64,000 bases of DNA from Uloborus plumipes (Eukaryota > Arthropoda > Arachnida > Araneae > Uloboridae). Below the pieces are notes generated by a model that did not search any database, was not told where the DNA came from, and saw only the letters and a program-made list of their open reading frames with translations. The stretch covers positions 79,564-143,563 of the forward strand of contig JAXGGA010001693.1 of assembly GCA_038373865.1 (NCBI GenBank). Direction: 5' to 3'. The first letter of the stretch is position 1; each line of letters opens with the position of its first letter. The position numbers and the translations under genes were made by a program. Shown piece by piece: positions 23,801 to 35,800 of the stretch.

Positions 23801-26800
23801 ACTTATGCAGGTTTTGTAGCCATTTTGAAAAAAAAAATGTTCAGTGCAAAAACCTAAATATCCTATTTTTTTATACGTAGAGATAATATATCATATCTCT
23901 CTATATAGATATCTCTCTATATAGAGATATCTCTCTATTTATAGATAAACATAAATATCCTGTTCTCTATACATAGTATGTGTTAGTGTGAGGATTTCTG
24001 CCTCCACCTCGTTTCATTCCTATTCCATGCTGACGAGTGCCAAAAGCACGATACTGCAGTGCATGGATGGAATAAACAAGTTGGTGGTGTATTGGGTGTA
24101 TTGCATCCTATTCTCTGTTAGTAATATAAGATATTTTGTTGCTCTTCAAAGGCAACAAACAAAAGATCAATGAATGTGTTTAATTTAAAGACACAAGCAT
24201 GCAATAAACATAAATATTTTACAAATGTATGCGGTTTTTGACAATGAAAGAAACACGTGGTTGTCCCTTTTGGCGGCTAATTTTTTTTAATGCCATTTTC
24301 AATTGTTGACGACTCCTAACCTAGAGCTCTTTCCCTCCCCAGGTGCTGTACCGCAAGTGGTCGATGACCCTGGAGCACCTGGTGACGTCGGACGGCGGCT
24401 CCTACGAGTGCGTGGTCTCGAACAGCGAAGGTTCCGTCTCCTGGACCTACCGGCTGGAGGTGCAGGAGCGGGTGCCCCACAAGCCCATCTTCCGGGACGG
24501 CTACCCGGCCAACGCGACCGTCCCGAGGGGCGAGCGGGCCCGCTTCGAGTGCCGCTTCATCAGCGACCTCATGCCTCGCATGCGATGGCTTCGACACTAC
24601 GAGAGCGCCTCCAACGACTCCGAGTCGGACGAGGACTCGGACACGGACAACATAGAGCCCATCGACGTGAGTTGGGTATTACTTTTTTGAAACATTTTTT
24701 CAACACGTTTTTACATTACCGTATTTTCCAGCTTCTTACCCGCTGATTATCTGTTGTAAAATTGATGAGCTGCGGATTATACGCTTCTGCGGATTATTGG
24801 TTACTTTTTCACGCAACGCCGATATATTTAGCCTCATTTACTGCAGGATTCATCAACAAAGACCGCTTTACTACCTTTAAGTTGCCCATGGATTATGGGT
24901 GATTTTTTTTTGCAACGGCAAAATATTGAGACTCAATTTACAGCAGGATTCACAAATAGGGAGACTACTTCGTTGCCAATAGGGTTGTATATTTTGCGTG
25001 GCCTGAAATATCTTTTCACACTATTCAGAAAAACATAAACAACCCTACAAGCAAAGAAGAAACAGTTTTTCTATTTGCATTACACCGTTTGCACCTTTGT
25101 CATAAAGTCACGCGTATTCTAGAATCATGATTTCAAGAAGAGATCTGTTTTAGAATTATTTTCATAATAACTTCAAAATTATTACTTCTTTACTTCATAT
25201 AGCTGCTAAACTTGTACGTTAAACCAGGATCAACTTATTTCCCAATTTTCTAGTTTAATTCAATGATTTTTAAATATCTTTTTTTACTTTCAGAGCACGG
25301 ATCCCAACGTAACTGATCCGCACATCCTGATCCTGGACAACGTCTCCAAGAGCGACGAAGGGTGGTACACGTGTCTGGCGGGAAATGCTCTCGGGGTGTC
25401 TTACCGTAGTGCCTACCTCACAGTTTTAGATCGTAATTATATTTTTTCTTCCCTTTATATTAGTGCTCTATAAGTTATAAAACATGTCTTTGAATGATAG
25501 TGTATAAAAAAAATGTTTATGCCAAATCATAGTGAAAGCAGCAACAATTTGGATGTATGAGTATAATCTTATTAGCTTAAAGTTAACGAAAATCTTTTAG
25601 TGCTGTTTCGGCTGGACAAGAGGAGGCAGCCCCCTCCTGCTTTTTATATTTCAGCTCAAGCCGCCTCCTTAAGTATACTTGCTTTAAAATGTTTGCTTGG
25701 GAGAAAGAAAATTCATTCTTACCTGTTCATAGCTATATTCTAGAAGAACAATGACAAAACTACATTTTTAAGCAATAGAGCACAAAGCCTTAAAGTGTAT
25801 AGTGGAACAATGATGTAATTGCATTTCGACTTATAGGCTGCTATAGCGCATGGAAGGAACGATAATGTAATTGATTACAGTTTGAAAATTAGTGTTAAAA
25901 ATTAATAATGTTTAATTCCAAGTCTTAGTATAAAATTAAATGATACGTGCAGTATAAAATTAAATAATATGTGCTATACACATACCTCTGTCATTATATT
26001 CAGTCATGTAATTAATTTCACAGTTAGTATTTCAAATAGAAGTTTTTTTTTCTTTTTGGTCTCATGTAAAATTTCAATTTTAGAAATGTTGTCGTCGTTG
26101 TTTTAGAAAATCGATATCAACAATCAGACGAAAATTAATTTGTATGAATTGTCCTAACATGTAATATAACAATTTAATTTTCCCCTTGCAGCTGTCGAAG
26201 AGGCTGAGCCGAGTGAAGAGTTGATGACAGAGCCCATCGCCCAGTATTTGTACTGGCTGATATCGGTTTTTATTTTCGTGCCGCTCTGTGTTCTGATCGG
26301 GGTGCTGATCTGCCGCTGCAAATACAACGAGAAAAAGAAAGCGGCGCTCCTCAATCGGAAGCACATCATCGTCACCAAGAAGGTCATACTCGAAACCAGG
26401 GTAAGTAGGCGTGGGTCACAGTCAAAGGGTCTTCTTTCAATAAAAAGGAAAACCTCTTTACATTGAATTTAACTTTTTTTTTAAAATTATTTAATTTAGA
26501 TATTTTTTTTTTTGTTTACAGGATGAAAGTTCTAATTCTATAGTTCCTTTTGTAAAAATTGACCAATCCATGCTCTTTTCATCGGAACAAGTATCATCTG
26601 CACCCGAGTATGAAATTCCATTGGATCCAAATTGGGAATTTCCACGTGAGAGGTGAGATATTTTATTACTGTAAAATCCCAAAAGTAACCCTTCTCCTTT
26701 TCAAAACCAAACAGATACATTTCAGGAAGGATGGGGGGTAACAATCGAGATTTAAGATTAAGTTTGTTAGGGATTTGAGATAAATTTCCATTTAGACGAA

Positions 26801-29800
26801 TAGGGGAGGGGAGTTGTTACTTTCGAGATTTTACGGTAAATTTAAGTACAAAATGGCTATTTTCCCCATACTTTTCAGATTGAGAAGAATTAGAAACTGC
26901 AACTTAGTTGAAATCTAGTTTGAAGCATTAATTCATAAATCAACTAAAGAAAGATGGAAATAAAAAAAGAAGATTTTACTTACAGGTCCATGCGTGCCCA
27001 GGACTTCAAAAATAGGATACCCTTAACAAGGGTGGATCTAGAAACTCTTTAAGGGAGGGACGATTGATTTTTCTTACTTACTTTTTTTTCTACGCATACT
27101 GATTCTTAAATATGGCTTACAAAGGATAAAGGATTCGGACCCTTAATTCCAAAACCTTCAAATCATCTTAATCCGAACTTCATTAAAATTTGTATAAAAT
27201 TGAAACTTTCGAACTTCAATATCGAAAAATTACTGGTGGGAGGGTACTCAAGGGAGTGGCGAGCCCATGACCCTTAAAAAAATCCTTATCATGCTTAGCT
27301 AAATCGTTAAAGAAATACCTTCTGTGATTAAGTGAATCAAATAATTCATTTTGTTTACATTGTTTGTTTTGCAATGTTGACTATATTTGCGATAGATCTT
27401 TCTACTGTTGTTTGTTGTCCACTGTTTTTCGAATTTTCAAGTTCATTTTAAAGAGGTTCAACTTTCTTACAAACTGCTATTCTCTCCATCCCCCAGACTC
27501 ATCCTCGGTAATGTGCTGGGCGAAGGGGCCTTCGGCCAAGTCGTGAAAGCTGACGCCTTCGGTCTGAACGGGTGCCCGGAGCCGGTCACCGTCGCGGTCA
27601 AAATGCTGAAGGAGAACCACTTGGACAGCGAGATGGCGGACCTGGTGTCTGAGATGGAGGTCATGAAGATCATCGGCCACCACATCAACATCGTCAACCT
27701 GCACGGCTGCTGCACCCAGAATGGCAAGTGGCGTATTTATTGATTGTGCTAAGATTTTTCACGAATGTTTTTCATACAAATACATAACAAATACAAATGT
27801 GATGAACAGCAACAGGCTCTGGACCCAGCTAGGTTGGTCCTGGTCAAATTATAGTCCCCAATAAAGATCAATGCCCTTTTAAAGCTATCCACTCCCTTGC
27901 TCATTACAACCTCTTCCTGTAGGCTATTCCAAGGGCCCACTACCCTATCAAAATAGTAATTCTTCCTAATTTCCTGGTTAGCATGAGATTTGAATAGCTT
28001 AAAACAATGTCCTCTTGTCCTGCTTTTCATGCAAAACTTTAACCCATTAACTTCTTTCATTTTTATAAATTTAAAACTGAATCATGTCCCTTCTGACTCT
28101 CCTTTGCTCAAGCCTATGCATATTAAAGGCTCTAAGCCTGGAACCATACTCTAAATTAGAAAGCCCATTAACTAACCTTGTAGCCCTCTTTTGAATTTTT
28201 TTTTCAATTGCTGCATCAGAGATATATGTCAATGGAAATCTTGCCATTGCGTCGATGATGAGACAAAGCTGTAATAATTGAAATAGGATGTTTCTTTTGC
28301 CACAGTGAAATAATAATCGTTCATGAAGTTTTCCAATTATGATTCATTTAAAAATATATATCAAACAGACTATTCAACACTTTTGCATTCTGACCACAAT
28401 CTTCCATGTCCCATTTCTCGCAGGACCTTTATTCGTCTTGGTGGAGTATGCTTCAAAGGGCAACCTGAGAGACTACCTGAGATCCCACAGACATGCTTCA
28501 GGCTACCAGGTCCCCATAGGGGCCAAAGGAGACCCCTCCGTCCTGAGCCTGAAGAATCTGGTCACCTTTGCCTTCCAGACCGCCCGCGGCATGGAGTACC
28601 TGGCGTCCAAGAAGGTCATCCACAGAGATCTCGCCGCGAGGAACGTGTTGCTGACGGAGGACGAGGTCATCAAGATTGCCGATTTTGGCTTGGCCAGAGA
28701 CATTCATAGCAACGAGTATTACAAGAAGACAACCAATGTATGTTTTTGTTTTGAAATTAAGTTCTTATATTGCATGCTTTGCCATCTTTTAAAAATGGAC
28801 ATCAGTGAAGCTTATTCGTGCACACCACTATGTCATCCAATTAACAATTTGCCCAAATGTAATTGAAGGGCTTGGGTGATGAAGGGGTTATGTGACAAAA
28901 CAGAAATTGCGAGTAATTAAAGTTCAAAGTTTTAGTGTTGAAATCGTTTTCTGTTTTTTTCGTTAGTGTGCGTATGAAATTGGTCTAATGACATCTACTG
29001 TTTGAATATCAAGTTTTATTTGTTTAACTGTATCCATTGCTTACCATTGTCCAGAGTGTTCATTTTTTAAAATGTAACATAGCTCCTTCAACCTCCAAGC
29101 CCTTCAATTGAACCGTTTATTTCAAAAACCAGTCAACAGACATTTTTTTCAAAATTGAGTTATTAGTGCCATGTGATTCTTTAGGGGTAAATACACATTT
29201 TAGTACAGACAAAGAAAAAAAACGGTACTTTAATAGTATGAAGATAACTAGCAAAATTTTGGCTTTAGTGCAAAAACCAGTCAACGGCGTCTGTTATCTG
29301 GTTTTTGCACTAAAATAGATTTTTTGCGGCGCACCTTTGGTGTTACTGGTCTGGCTTGCTCTTGGGGCTGAGAAAAATTCCTTATCAGCTGGCGGAGTGC
29401 CAAGAAGAATGCATTCAAGGTAAAGGACGGATATTTGTCTCCAATTCTTATAGTTAGTGCCCGTTTTTATATTGGTATTCTTTTAAACTAATTAGAATAA
29501 TGTCAGAAAGTTCCGATGAAGAGCCTGCAGAAAAAAGGAGGCAAGGAGTTACAAATGAGGCAAAGTACAGGCGGAACGTTAATCGTACGGCCCGAGTAAA
29601 AGGTGAGAGTTATGTCTCATTTACTGGCAAGCAAGTACCTGCCCTTGAAAAACCAAATTTTATAACATGTAATTGCAAAATGAAATGCTATTTAAACATA
29701 AATGAACATGTAATAAATGAAACTTGGGGTTATTTCCACAAACTTGAAAACAAAAATTCACAAGATACATACATTCAAACCCTAATAGAAATTAGTGAAG

Positions 29801-32800
29801 TTATGCGTAGAACGAAAAATCAAAATCATGCTGAAGAGAAAACATCAAGTGTGGAAAATTCCGAAAGAGAAGCCTTTAAAAGAAATTATTCTTACAAATA
29901 CAATTTAAAAATCAGTGGGGAATTGAAACATGTTTGCAAAAATGTTTTTATGAAAATTCATGGAATTTCGCACAACAGATTAGGGAGAATATGTCAGTTA
30001 TTATGTACCAATACAACCCCTAAAGACGAGAGAGGTCAAAACAGAAGTGGCAATGCCATTTCGGGTCACATTTGCGCGCTTATTCATGAGCAAATCTCTA
30101 AATTTGAAGTTAAAGAGACCCACTACGGGGAAAAACGCAGAAAATACCTTGATTCCCGTTTAAATATTACGAAAATGCATGAATTATTCATTAATGACCA
30201 TCCTAATCTAAAAGATGTTGTCAAGTATAACTTCTATTATTTATATTTTCGTGAAAACTTTGGGTACTCCTTCGGTAGACCGCAAGTAGATGTTTGTAGT
30301 CAATGCGAAAGCCTAAAGGCAAACTAAAAGACCAAACTCTAGACGACTATACTAAACGTGAGGCAGCTGCAGAGCTAATGGTACATAAAAGGAGGGCTAC
30401 AAAATTTTATGCTAATTTAAAAGAAGCATCCAAGAATGAGGATAATGAAACTGCAGCCCTATGCTTTGATTACATGCAAAACTTGCCTCTCCCGAATATT
30501 CCTGTCCAGGAAATTTTTTATATGAGACAACTATGGGTAAACGTTTTCAGTATTCATGATTTAAAAAGTAGTAAATCAAAAATTTACCTTTATCATGAAG
30601 GAGAAGGTAATAAAAGCCCAAATGAGGTATGTAGTTTTTTACTACACTACATACAAACCGAGATACCTGTAACTGTAAAAAAGCTCATCCTTTTTAGTGA
30701 CGGACCATCAGGCCAAAATAAAAACCATACGGTTGTAAGATTTCTAATGAATCTTTGTGACAAAGGACGTTTTGATGAAATCATTCACAACTTTCCTGTT
30801 CGTGGACATTCATTCTCCCCATGTGACAGAGACTTTGGATCTATAAAAAGAGTCATAAGAAGGGTTGATAGAATTTATACTCCAGATGAGTATAGTGAAC
30901 TTATTTTAAAGGCTAGTAAAACAAGTCGTTTTACCATCCATAGAGTTACACCGAAAGATATTTTTAATTTCAAAACGTGGTGGCCACGGTATTATAAAAA
31001 AATAACCCACTCAGATGAAACCTCAGGAAGAGGTATTCCTAAGGATGAAAAAGATATTTTCAAAATATCAACTTATAAGCAGTTCATTTACAATAACAGA
31101 AGTCATGGGAGAGTGGTGGTAAAGCCACATATTGATGGATTCGTTGAGTCTACATTTTCACTTCTAAAAAAACAAAATCTCCCAGAATTGCCTACTGAAA
31201 GGGTATATCCTTCAGGAAAGGTGAGAATTTCTTTTTCCTTGATATAAACTTACATCTTATGCTCAACCTTATCAACTCTCGTTTCATATTTTAGTTTAAC
31301 TTTTTTATTTTGTCGTTATCATTATAGGTTCCTATTAATGTAAAGAAAATTCGAGATCTAAACAATCTCAAACAATATCTAATTGGATATGAAAATTTCT
31401 ACACCAGCATTTTGAATTGGCCAACTACTAATAGTGAAAACATAGTCGAAATGGTTTACGATAACGAATAGCTATCTCTCCAGGAACCAAAATATGACAA
31501 AAAATACCTTATATAATAATGTAATTAGTAGGTGATAAATAAAAATATAATGTTTTTCCCTAACATTCTTATTTTGACTACAAGATATTACAAAAATTGA
31601 GAGCAAAGCTCTGAAAATACGCGTGAACGATTAGTTTATTGCAAAAAGCAGTCAACTACAAAAGTTTTAATAATTTTTTTTGTACTGAAGATAAGACGTA
31701 AGAAAATACTTTTTTGTCGGTAAAGTATCCAAATGAGGTCTACTTTAAGCCGAAAAAAAAAATCAACACCTACTTAAAAAGCAGTAGGTTGTTAAACAGT
31801 TTTTTTCGTTTTTCTCAAAACAACAAATTTGTCTGCTGACTGGTTTTTGAAATAAACGGTTCAATTAAGGAAGCACAAGATTAAGACTGACATAAAAATT
31901 TGAGTGCAAATAAATTCGCATTTTGTAACTTTTGTATAATTTTACAATCTAAATTCCTCAATTTCGATATTACATTGCCACCTAAAGCCTCTTTGATCAA
32001 TTTTTAGAAGAAAAAAAAACAGAATCTAGCTTGATTCAAGTCGGAGGCAACTAGATTGAAAAAATTAAAGTGTAAAGAAAAGAACATGTTTTTGTAGAAA
32101 CAGCCAAAATCTTAAAAATTAAAACTTATATACAGCAGAAAATATCTATTAAATATTGATTTTTTCCCCCAGGGAAGGCTACCTATCAAATGGATGGCTC
32201 CGGAAGCTCTATGTGAACGCTATTACACCGAAAGAAGTGATGTGGTAAGTACAATTTCAAATTCTTAAAATTTAGTATAAGGTGAGTTGAGAGGTCTACG
32301 GCAAAACTTGTTTCTTTTCAAATAAAGTTCACCTTGTTAGTCTAATTCTGCTCTTTAGTAGAAAGCTTTAAGCTTTTGAAGTTGGGGAAAAAAGGATGCG
32401 CCAGTAAGGGTTTTAAATCAATAAGCTGAATTTGTTATTTTTGAAAATCTTTCTGAATTATTTATTGCTATCATTGGTGTTGTTATTTGAAAGGTGGTAT
32501 ATTATATTTTTTTTTATGCATTGATTTCGAAGGTTTAAAAAAAAATATATCAAAAACTTTTTTTCCATGAAATTCTTATTTTTAAATTCAGATTTGAATT
32601 ATAATCAGGGACATTATTTCAAGTTTTTCCAGGGGGGGGGGGGGCAAAGGGTAAAAACAAAATACAATTTCACCAGAAAACATCAAAAACCATGCCCACT
32701 TATATGTAAATACATTCTGCCCCCCCCCTAAATGACGGGCCTGATTATAATGCTTTGTCAAGAATTTTTAAAAACAAAATGAATAATTTTTTGCGTGTTA

Positions 32801-35800
32801 CGCTTTTTACGTTATTCAAAAATTGTTAATCTTTAGTCTGAAGATCTCAAAATATTCTACAAACCTGGAGTTGGGCTCAATTTCTAACATAAAAGTAGCC
32901 TATATATTAATGAAATTATGTGTAAATTGTCTGAAATTTCATTCAATCTAAAATTTTAGCGAAAATAAAAAGTATAGGAGCTGAATTTAATTATGGTTAT
33001 GTGGTACTAAAGCCTTGTTTTAAAGTGTATAACTGTCAAAAAAATGAGGAATGTTTTTGAAAGCATTCTTCTTCGGTTTGTTCTTTGCTTTCTGAAAAAT
33101 GGATTAGCTAATTACTTTCTGTGAAGTAGTTATTCCATAGTAAAATAAGGATAAAGCTCATTCACTTGTCAAGTAATTAAAAATTCATTTTTATTTCAAT
33201 CACTCTCTCCTTTTTTTGGTCTTCTTCCTGAAGACATCTGGAGCAGAAGTTAGCAATGTCACACGTTCCTCCTCAAACTATTCTAAAAAGATGAGTTGTT
33301 CAAAAGTAAACTTTTGGACATTTCATTGAGTATGGTGATTAAAGCATGTTTTCCCATAAGGAAAATGCGCTTCACTCTGAGTAGTATATCCCTGAAAAAT
33401 AAAGAATTTTTGCTTTAAATTTTACATTTAGTTTTTCTTAACATATAATTCAATATTATCAAGCATGAACAAAACATTCTGTGGAAACTGTATCAGTGTG
33501 TACTAAAATTTATCTTACCTTCCATGTGTTCTAAAGTGGTCGTTTGGGGTGCTGTTGTGGGAAATCATGACCCTCGGCGGAACACCATACCCAACGATTC
33601 CCTACGAGAAACTCTACCAGAAGCTGAAAGATGGGCACCGCATGGCAAAGCCTGACAAATGCCCACTAGATATGTAAGTAATATTAAATTTATTTTTTGA
33701 GCAGTTAAGATTGCTCATTGATTTCACTCTGCCTTGCTTTGATGATTCTTGTGTGATTCTTTGTGATTGGTTGATATAGTGAGTCATGTGATCCATAGAG
33801 GCATAACCAATGAGATTCATGAAAACTAACTTATCTATTTTCTGCTGGCACTAAATGACTTCACAGTGTATTGCTTCTTTTCTTTTTAGTTTTATTTATT
33901 TTTTAATTTATTTTGTAAAACAATAAATCTTTTCGCATCTTATTGATTTTTCTTTTTTCAGTTTACTATTTTTTCTTTTATTTATGCAAATGATAATTCT
34001 TATGGAAACTAAATATTGTATAAAAGTTCACAAAATCTAACCAAAAACTGCATTGAGGATACATTACTAAATAACGGGACAAGAGTTTAAAACAATTAAA
34101 TGTTCCAAACAGTAAAACAATTTTTGGGGATAACAACTTTTAACACGTTGACTGCCACAGTAATTTTCAGATTTCTGGCCAAAAATGAAATTTTGATTTT
34201 ATTACATTCTATTATTAAAAAATCTAAATCTAGAGCATAGTTATAAAATAAAAGAGTAATAAGTAAAGTAAAATAAAAAAAAAAAATAAAAAAATAAATT
34301 TAAAAGTAAAATAAAAGAGTAAAAGTATAATATAAATTGTCTTTTCATGCAAGCCAACATTGATTTTTTGTTCTTTCCCAAGAAGCCATCTATCGATATT
34401 AGCACTGATATATTACGAGTTTAATCGTAGCAACACAAGAATGGCAAGTGAATACAGTACGAGATAACTCGTAGTTGGCGTCCTTGAAAAGATCGCTACC
34501 TACGAGTTATCTCGTAGTCGGCAGTCAACGTGTTAAAAAATCAAATCTAGAACCTGGCTTTCGTAATTCAAGGTTGTGCATTTATCAAATGCAATATTAG
34601 TACAAGGATCTTTTCCTTCCATGTTTAACCAAAATAATATATGCCATATTTCCTTTAAAAAAAATCATGCTATCATATTTTTTGTGTTAAAAAACATTTA
34701 AAAGACTATTAGATTTAGTTGACCCAATTTATTTCATAATCTAACATTTATTTTTCTCTTTAGCTACATGCTCATGAGAGCTTGTTGGGAAGAAGCTCCG
34801 TTAGATCGTCCTAATTTCAGTGAAGTTGCGAAGATTTTGGACCGAATTCTACTGGACTCTTTGGAACGGGTAAGCTTATTTTTAACAACTAAAAATCTTC
34901 ATCCGAACCTAGGCGCCCAAATTTTGTTTGTTGTATCTATTGCAAACATTATTTCTTGCAGAATGATACACCTTTTTCCTTAGAATTTTGAATACCCTTA
35001 TCAAAAGCACCAAAGTTCTTTAAATTTAAAAGTGGACAAAGTCAATATTTAACACATTTTATGAGTGTTATAAAATGAAAATGTCAGAATTATTGCTTCG
35101 AATGCACACGTATGGGAGGAAACGCAACTATCTTTTTAAATGGTTAAAAAACATCAACTATTTCACACAGGGTTATGCAAGGATCAGTTTTTTTTTCTTC
35201 ATTAAAAAAATGTCTTTTTAAAAAATTTTCATGGTAATGCTCTTTGAGCATCTATTGTAACAAAAAGCAAGAGTCAGGGCCGTAACCAGACCTCGGTTTT
35301 GGGTAGGGTTTTATCAAACCTATTTCTCATGAAATCTATAAAGGCAATAAAATTTGATTTCATGTTCTATATTCTGTTGATTTTTGTTACAATGGATGCT
35401 AAAGGGGTATCAACATGAAAAATGTTTAAAAAAAAGTGACTCATCTTTTCAAGGAAGGAAAAAAAAAATCTGGATACATGAGTTGACTCATATACACACA
35501 TTTGAATGTATACTTTTGAAGTTTCTATCTTACGACACTAATAAGATGTGTTAAATATAGAGGTTCTCTGCCTAAAAAAATTTACGAGTTGTACCGCACC
35601 AAGTGCGGTCATTGGCTGGTATTCTAATTTTACATTAGCTACCAGTTTTTTTTGCTCTCTTTGCTTTATAAGAGGATTTTTGCCTCCAACTCGACTACTT
35701 TCGTATTCCATGCTGATGAGAGCATAATAAGCTCGAAACAGCTGTCTATGGATCGAAATAGCAGAGTTGGTGGTGTATTGCATAGAGGTTGGTACTTCAC

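Larger units (their letters stand above)
29110..31862 (+). mobile_element. DNA transposon with inverted repeats, about 2.75 kb, inside an FGFR kinase intron
   Basis: The terminal inverted repeats start GAACCGTTTATTTCAAAAAC and match over about 33 bases with one mismatch (29110-29142 and 31829-31862). The likely target duplication is AATT (29106-29109 and 31863-31866). Subterminal copies of CAAAAACCAGTCAAC lie at 29264-29315 (as a hairpin with its inverse), 31641-31656 and, weaker, 31775-31790; they look like transposase binding sites. It carries one transposase-like gene on the + strand, the same strand as FGFR. The near-perfect ends and long frames suggest a young insertion. Confidence 0.82.

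Noticed and set aside
24303..24746. 147-codon frame rich in Gly/Arg/Pro
   Set aside because: Alternative frame of the FGFR Ig2/Ig3 exon; its composition is typical of a shadow frame.
27728..27729. GT donor for the FGFR N-lobe exon
   Set aside because: It would end the exon in phase 2, whereas the next exon needs phase 1.
28323..28709. 128-codon frame overlapping the kinase exon
   Set aside because: Out of frame with HRDLAARN and DFGLA; a shadow.
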